In this document: one piece after another, positions 60,653 through 64,000 of the stretch
How the letters are laid out: the number at the start of each line of letters is the position of its first letter
Position numbering within the stretch: position 1 is the first letter of the stretch
Assembly: GCA_038210275.1 (NCBI GenBank)
Contig: JBBQWV010000007.1
Location: 62,001-126,000, forward strand
DNA: 64,000 nucleotides
Source of the DNA: PALSA-1296 sp038210275
Lineage (GTDB): Bacteria > Bacteroidota > Ignavibacteria > Palsa-1295
Reading direction: 5' to 3'
Position numbers and translations under genes: made by a program
Notes under the pieces: generated by a model
What the model saw: the letters and a program-made list of their open reading frames with translations, nothing else
The model's database searches: none
What the model was told of the DNA's origin: nothing

Positions 60653-61720
60653 ATGCTGAGAATGCTCATCATATTTTTACTCCTCCCTGTTGTTGGATTC
60701 TCGCAACAGTATTGGAATTCGGATGGCTTCAATCGTAGGGAGATGAAGCGGCTGGCGATGATGCCGAATGTCTCTGAATATACTGTCGAACGCACATACC
60801 CTCATGCTGATTCACCCTATGTCTTTACGGATAAGAAAAATAAGCGACATCGTTTTTATCAGAAAGAAAGCTATATCAATAGCATGGGTGAAGATAAGAC
60901 CGGAATCATCCGGCATGTAAAATTCGAGCGGCGCAACGACAGCATTCTGGTTACCGAAGGCTCAGTACATTCACGCAACCTTGAAGATATTGAGCCCGGT
61001 ATGAGATATCTTCTTGCATACGTATTCAATTCTCACGGAAAAATACTTTATCAGTACGGCAGAGAATACCGCTACGATCCTTTAGGTTATCTTTCCGAAG
61101 AGCGTGATCTTATGACAGATAGTCCCGGCTATTACCTGAGTTTAGTGCATCATCCTAATGCAAAGGGAAAAGATACGTTGATAGAAGAATATTATGGTTC
61201 AGATCTTGCGAAGCGTTCTTATACAAGAATTTGCTATGACGAAGTTGATAGCGTTACCAAATACGAAGTATATAATATCCGCTATCCGCAAAAAGATTAT
61301 ATCCTTGCAAACGGCACGATGAAGTTTGTTTTTTCTGCCGATCACCGGATAAAAAGAATGATGCTTGCCGGAGGAAAAAATTATGCTGCAATTCCCGATT
61401 CATTCTTTTATAACGGAATGGTTGATACATTCTTTATCGACAGGAAAGGACATTATCTAGGGAAATCATCAAATGGTTTTCATTATACGAAAGATGACCA
61501 ACCGCTACGTTTTCTTGCAAAAGGAGAGGGATATGATTATGATGAAACATACTTATACGATGAGCGCGGAAATATTTCCGAGATCGTTTGGTACTCCGAT
61601 TTAATTAAATATCGCGAAGTCTTTACCTATGATAAAGAAGGAAAACCTCTTAGGCAGATTCGTTATAGCCCCGATGGACTGGAGCGAAGAGTTTTGAAAT
61701 ACAGCTATACTTACAAATAA
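60653..61720 (+). CDS. Secreted YD-repeat-like protein of unknown function
   Basis: A 355-residue protein starting at ATG 60653 (MLRMLIIFLLLPVVGFSQ signal peptide). It contains several RHS/YD-like strands (EYRYDPLGYLSEERDLM, YLYDERGNISEIVWY, FTYDKEGKPLRQIRYSPDG), as in Bacteroidota outer-membrane-associated YD-repeat proteins. It is co-transcribed with the flippase gene (1-bp gap). The role is unknown; perhaps it acts in the same envelope process. Confidence 0.75.
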   Translation: MLRMLIIFLLLPVVGFSQQYWNSDGFNRREMKRLAMMPNVSEYTVERTYPHADSPYVFTDKKNKRHRFYQKESYINSMGEDKTGIIRHVKFERRNDSILVTEGSVHSRNLEDIEPGMRYLLAYVFNSHGKILYQYGREYRYDPLGYLSEERDLMTDSPGYYLSLVHHPNAKGKDTLIEEYYGSDLAKRSYTRICYDEVDSVTKYEVYNIRYPQKDYILANGTMKFVFSADHRIKRMMLAGGKNYAAIPDSFFYNGMVDTFFIDRKGHYLGKSSNGFHYTKDDQPLRFLAKGEGYDYDETYLYDERGNISEIVWYSDLIKYREVFTYDKEGKPLRQIRYSPDGLERRVLKYSYTYK

Positions 61721-61721
61721 T

Positions 61722-61946
61722 TTACAGCGTCATCTTCAGATAACTATCACCTGCGGCTGCAACCGAGGTAGGTCTCACATACGTAGCTAAGGAAATTTTA
61801 CCCAGCACTACTTCGCGGGCAAGATTATTTGCTAAGACGGAGTCAGGCATTGCATAGCACAGTTCAGGTCCTGAATGAGCAGTGTTGCTTGGAGTCTGCA
61901 GAATATTTTCTGCCTGATATTGAGAGAAATCGTTACAGTACAGCAT
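61722..61946 (-). CDS. Possible small protein
   Basis: A 74-residue frame convergent with the preceding gene (stop codons 1 bp apart). No family, signal peptide or clear promoter is recognised. It may be spurious or a gene remnant. Confidence 0.25.
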   Translation of the reverse strand: MLYCNDFSQYQAENILQTPSNTAHSGPELCYAMPDSVLANNLAREVVLGKISLATYVRPTSVAAAGDSYLKMTL

Positions 61947-62056
61947 TGTAAGCTACTTTTCCGAGGGGGTGAAAAACGGAAATGATAGATAAATGTAACC
62001 GCCGTGGTTAGGGGAAAGTTCACGGAATTGGGGATAACTCTGTCTCCCAATAGTGT

Positions 62057-62093
62057 CATTCCGATGAGGGTTTCAGCCCGACGAAGCAATCCC
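62057..62093. repeat. REP-like half element
   Basis: GTCATTCCGATGAGGGTTTCAGCCCGACGAAGCAATCCCC-type sequence is related to the one at 50461-50495 (GTCATTGCGAGGAAGTCTTCAGCCCGACG). Both belong to the common dispersed CATTGCGAG...GCAAT class. Confidence 0.5.
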
Positions 62094-62226
62094 CTAAATT
62101 TACCACCCACGCATTGCCCCCCAAAAAAAATCTTTCAATCCCATTTAAACTTTTTCAATATTCAGGTCTCAAAGTAACTGAATAGGGGTATGTGTGAAAT
62201 ATCATACTATTCATTACATTAAAGCT

Positions 62227-62332
62227 TGTGATCGCGTCGAACTAACGCATCACACAGATTCTTTCGGGGGAAAGAATGCAAGGGCGGTGAAGGAGGATGC
62301 ATCAATTGAAGCATTCGCCGAAGCCGCCCTTG
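62227..62332 (+). ncRNA. Candidate structured RNA of three hairpins
   Basis: Three hairpins follow one another. First, TGTGAT/ATCACA plus GCGT/ACGC with a 7-nt loop (62227-62254). Second, ATTCTTTC/GAAAGAAT with a GGGG loop (62258-62277). Third, CAAGGGCGG/CCGCCCTTG with an inner ATGC/GCAT stem (62279-62332). They lie between two plus-strand genes and upstream of the TATCTTTG promoter of the next gene, so they are not its leader. I do not recognise an RNA family. The remainder of 61947-62226 shows nothing beyond the REP-like half element. Confidence 0.35.
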
Positions 62333-62364
62333 TGCTATTTGGGATATGAGTCTTCTCTATTGCG

Positions 62365-62372
62365 TATCTTTG
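62365..62372 (+). promoter_or_regulatory. -7 box TATCTTTG
   Basis: It matches TAnnTTTG and lies 20 bp before the ATG at 62393; a TTTG sits 23 bp upstream (62338-62341). Confidence 0.5.
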
Positions 62373-62392
62373 TCCCTGAAAGGATATTTATT

Positions 62393-62995
62393 ATGAATAA
62401 ACGGGATACAGTTTTAGTCGTTTTTCGTGTGGTCGCAATCTTTATATTGTTGACGTTACTTGCATCTTTGCCGACTATTATTTTGACTATAGTCCAATAT
62501 GCAATATTACCCACATCGACATTTACAGATTTTTTTAGGATGATATTTTTGTTTGTCATACAATTTGCTATTGTATATCTATTATGGAATCGGAGTGGCT
62601 GGATCGCAGACAAAATCCTTGCCCCTTTCGGAATGAATGAATTATTTAACGGAGAAATCTTACCAGAGGAAGAGGAAGTGTCAGAAGAAAACACTATTCA
62701 CGAATTATCGTTAGTTGAACCTGAACAAACAGTAACACATCTAAGTCGTGACGAGATCGAAAGCCTTGCTCTTACAGTGATTGCAGTATGGATCCTATCC
62801 AGCTCAATACCTGAACTTCTAAGAATGCTCGTCGGATTTTTGTCAACTGACAAACTTGGAATCGGATCATATTATGAATTCATCGGTCTCGTTTCGCCAT
62901 TCATCAAGACTCTTATTGCCGGATGGCTTCTCTTTCGTTCGAATAATTTAGTTGCCTGGCTTGCAAAATGGCGCCAGTCGCGAATGGCGGATTAA
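62393..62995 (+). CDS. Membrane protein of unknown function
   Basis: A 200-residue protein starting at ATG 62393 (MNKRDTVLVVFRVVAIFILLTLLASLPTIIL); an ATG 32 codons upstream lies before the promoter box. It has four hydrophobic segments: two in the first 65 residues, an acidic linker (LPEEEEVSEENT), then two more (LALTVIAVWILSSSIPELLRML, FIGLVSPFIKTLIAGWLLF). No family recognised. It is followed 15 bp later by the DUF4412 gene and may be co-transcribed. Confidence 0.7.
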   Translation: MNKRDTVLVVFRVVAIFILLTLLASLPTIILTIVQYAILPTSTFTDFFRMIFLFVIQFAIVYLLWNRSGWIADKILAPFGMNELFNGEILPEEEEVSEENTIHELSLVEPEQTVTHLSRDEIESLALTVIAVWILSSSIPELLRMLVGFLSTDKLGIGSYYEFIGLVSPFIKTLIAGWLLFRSNNLVAWLAKWRQSRMAD

Positions 62996-63010
62996 AGTTT
63001 ACACATATCT

Positions 63011-63691
63011 ATGAAAACTCTTTTACTGATTTTTCCCTTTTTTTTCTTCTCCGCTAAACTTCTTGCACAAGGATTTGAAGGCGAGATAGATTACGCAATG
63101 CGGGACACTGCCGGAAAACATTCTACTATGTATTTCTATTCGCGACCAGATGCATCAAAAATGTTCGGGTCAGTAGGCGGATCGTCATTAAGTGTTTATC
63201 TCACTCACGATAGCGTTGCATTTGTCGTCGTAGGCGTGGAGAAAGGCTTCATGCTCCATAAAGATTCAGCGCTTGTTTATTTTCAATCGTTGGTACCAAG
63301 TGATTCTTTATTTAGTGCTGTGCCGAGTTCAAAGCATAAAGTTATTTCCGGTTTTCATTGCACTCTTATTACCGCAAATCTTCGGAGCGGAAAGAAAAAA
63401 GAATTTTGGGTGACTTCGGATGTCGATACTGCAACGTGCTATAAGTTTGCCAGATCAAATTCAACGAAATTCGGGCGCGCAGATGGTACTCAGGAATTTA
63501 TTCTGCAGCAGAACCAAGCAGGAAAAGTAGTCATCGTACAACGAACCATCGGATTGCAGGGACAAATAGAATCGGAATCCATCATTACGAAACTTATTAA
63601 GCGAACTGTACGGAAAGATGAAGTTGAATTGCCGGCTGGCACAAAAATATTGCACGTAACACCGCAATTTCTCCGCGAAATAAGCAAGTAA
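63011..63691 (+). CDS. DUF4412-like secreted protein
   Basis: A 226-residue exported protein (MKTLLLIFPFFFFSAKLLAQ). GFEGEIDYAMRD at the mature N-terminus, followed by beta strands and KHKVISGFHCTLITANLRSGKKKEFWVTSDV, fits the DUF4412/LolA-like fold seen in Bacteroidota. Location periplasmic or outer-membrane-associated. The gene that follows after 9 bp is a paralogue. Confidence 0.75.
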   Translation: MKTLLLIFPFFFFSAKLLAQGFEGEIDYAMRDTAGKHSTMYFYSRPDASKMFGSVGGSSLSVYLTHDSVAFVVVGVEKGFMLHKDSALVYFQSLVPSDSLFSAVPSSKHKVISGFHCTLITANLRSGKKKEFWVTSDVDTATCYKFARSNSTKFGRADGTQEFILQQNQAGKVVIVQRTIGLQGQIESESIITKLIKRTVRKDEVELPAGTKILHVTPQFLREISK

Positions 63692-63700
63692 TAGCTGTTC

Positions 63701-64000
63701 ATGAAATCCACTCTTATACTATTTATATTCTTTCTCTTCACAGCAAATCTTTTTGCTGAAGGATTTGAAGGAGAGATCATTTATGAAGTCCGTGCCCCTA
63801 ACGGAATCCACCGCGTTGTTCTTTTGGTGCAACAAAAATATGAAAAGATGTCTGGAATGATAGGCGAAAAACCATTTGATGTCTATATCAGTCCCGATAG
63901 TGTGGTCTTCATCTCGCCAAATTCAAGCACAGGTTTAATGATGAGCAAGGATTCCACTCTTGTTTTTTATAAAAGATTACTCATCTCTGATACACTACTG
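63701..64000 (+). CDS. DUF4412-like secreted protein, paralogue, cut by window end
   Basis: An open frame from ATG 63701 to the window edge (100 codons seen). It has signal peptide MKSTLILFIFFLFTANLFA, then EGFEGEIIYEVRAPNG ... FDVYISPDSVVF ... LMMSKDSTLVFYKRLLISDTL. These align with GFEGEIDYAMRDTAG ... LSVYLTHDSVAF ... FMLHKDSALVYFQSLVPSDSL of the preceding protein. Tandem duplication; 3' end beyond the window. Confidence 0.8.
   Translation, partial: MKSTLILFIFFLFTANLFAEGFEGEIIYEVRAPNGIHRVVLLVQQKYEKMSGMIGEKPFDVYISPDSVVFISPNSSTGLMMSKDSTLVFYKRLLISDTLL

Noticed and set aside
61832..62110. 92-codon minus-strand frame near the REP-like half element
   Set aside because: It overlaps the repeat and has no protein-like features.

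Overview
The window looks like a chromosomal segment of a member of the Bacteroidota/Chlorobiota (FCB) group. Eight genes or gene fragments end in the roughly 80-residue type IX secretion (T9SS) sorting domain, with a PNP(A/T)-type motif followed by SLG/LLGK- and SSGxY/PxGxY-type strands. Most exported proteins begin MKK/MKY and have short signal peptides or lipoboxes. At least one gene (43760..46657) carries a textbook Bacteroidota promoter, TTTG-N19-TAGTTTTG. carB is present only as its N-terminal half, an arrangement known from archaea and Aquifex. The window has no tRNA, rRNA, CRISPR array or transposase that I can see. Some junctions and single-base frameshifts could be assembly or sequencing artefacts if this is a metagenome contig.

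Layout. 1-1760: a head-to-head junction of two truncated secreted-protein genes, then a composite intergenic repeat that returns at 14.6-15.7 kb. 1.76-3.64 kb: a cyclopropane-fatty-acid-synthase-like methyltransferase and an ImmA/IrrE-like metalloprotease. 3.7-9.2 kb (minus): a cluster of periplasmic proteins ending in TonB C-terminal domains, one fused to LemA, one to a TPM domain, one frameshifted. 9.2-14.6 kb: small accessory genes (ParE-type toxin-antitoxin pair, orphan antitoxin, two nuclease-like proteins, one of them 5'-truncated), with a 41-bp coding-derived repeat present three times. 14.86-18.8 kb: a VOC protein, rpsA (ribosomal protein S1) and a DUF4160/DUF2442 pair. 18.8-25.9 kb (minus): a PNGase F-like T9SS protein and two paralogous ECF sigma-factor operons, each with a membrane-anchored partner that carries a T9SS-type C-terminal domain. 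26-30.8 kb: serine hydrolase, ldcA-like carboxypeptidase translationally coupled to ubiE/menG, a trimmed amidohydrolase, and a beta-barrel protein. 30.9-38.4 kb: tandem PKD lipoproteins with a decayed third copy, an apparently frameshifted antitoxin, a GmrSD-type DUF262/HNH enzyme abutting split carB, two identical 34-bp palindromic sites and an ORF6N-domain gene. 38.8-46.7 kb: DUF885 peptidase, two paralogous lipoproteins, a T9SS propeller protein and a YadA-head-like repeat protein. 46.8-51.3 kb: a cytosolic helical protein, a winged-helix/HEPN pair, prfA, and a Met/His-rich lipoprotein. 51.3-64 kb: T9SS propeller protein, two-component-propeller lipoprotein, DUF92 membrane protein, a choice-of-anchor repeat T9SS protein, a Wzx-type flippase, a possible structured RNA, and tandem DUF4412 proteins, the last cut by the window end.

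How the parts relate. Housekeeping genes (rpsA, prfA, ubiE, carB-N) are scattered singly among many exported proteins and small defence or addiction modules. The most unusual systems are the two sigma/anti-sigma-like operons whose membrane partner ends in a T9SS sorting domain, the neighbouring LemA-TonB and TPM-TonB fusions, the repeated TATATT-N12-ATGAGCACC element, and the 41-bp repeats that bracket the small accessory modules.
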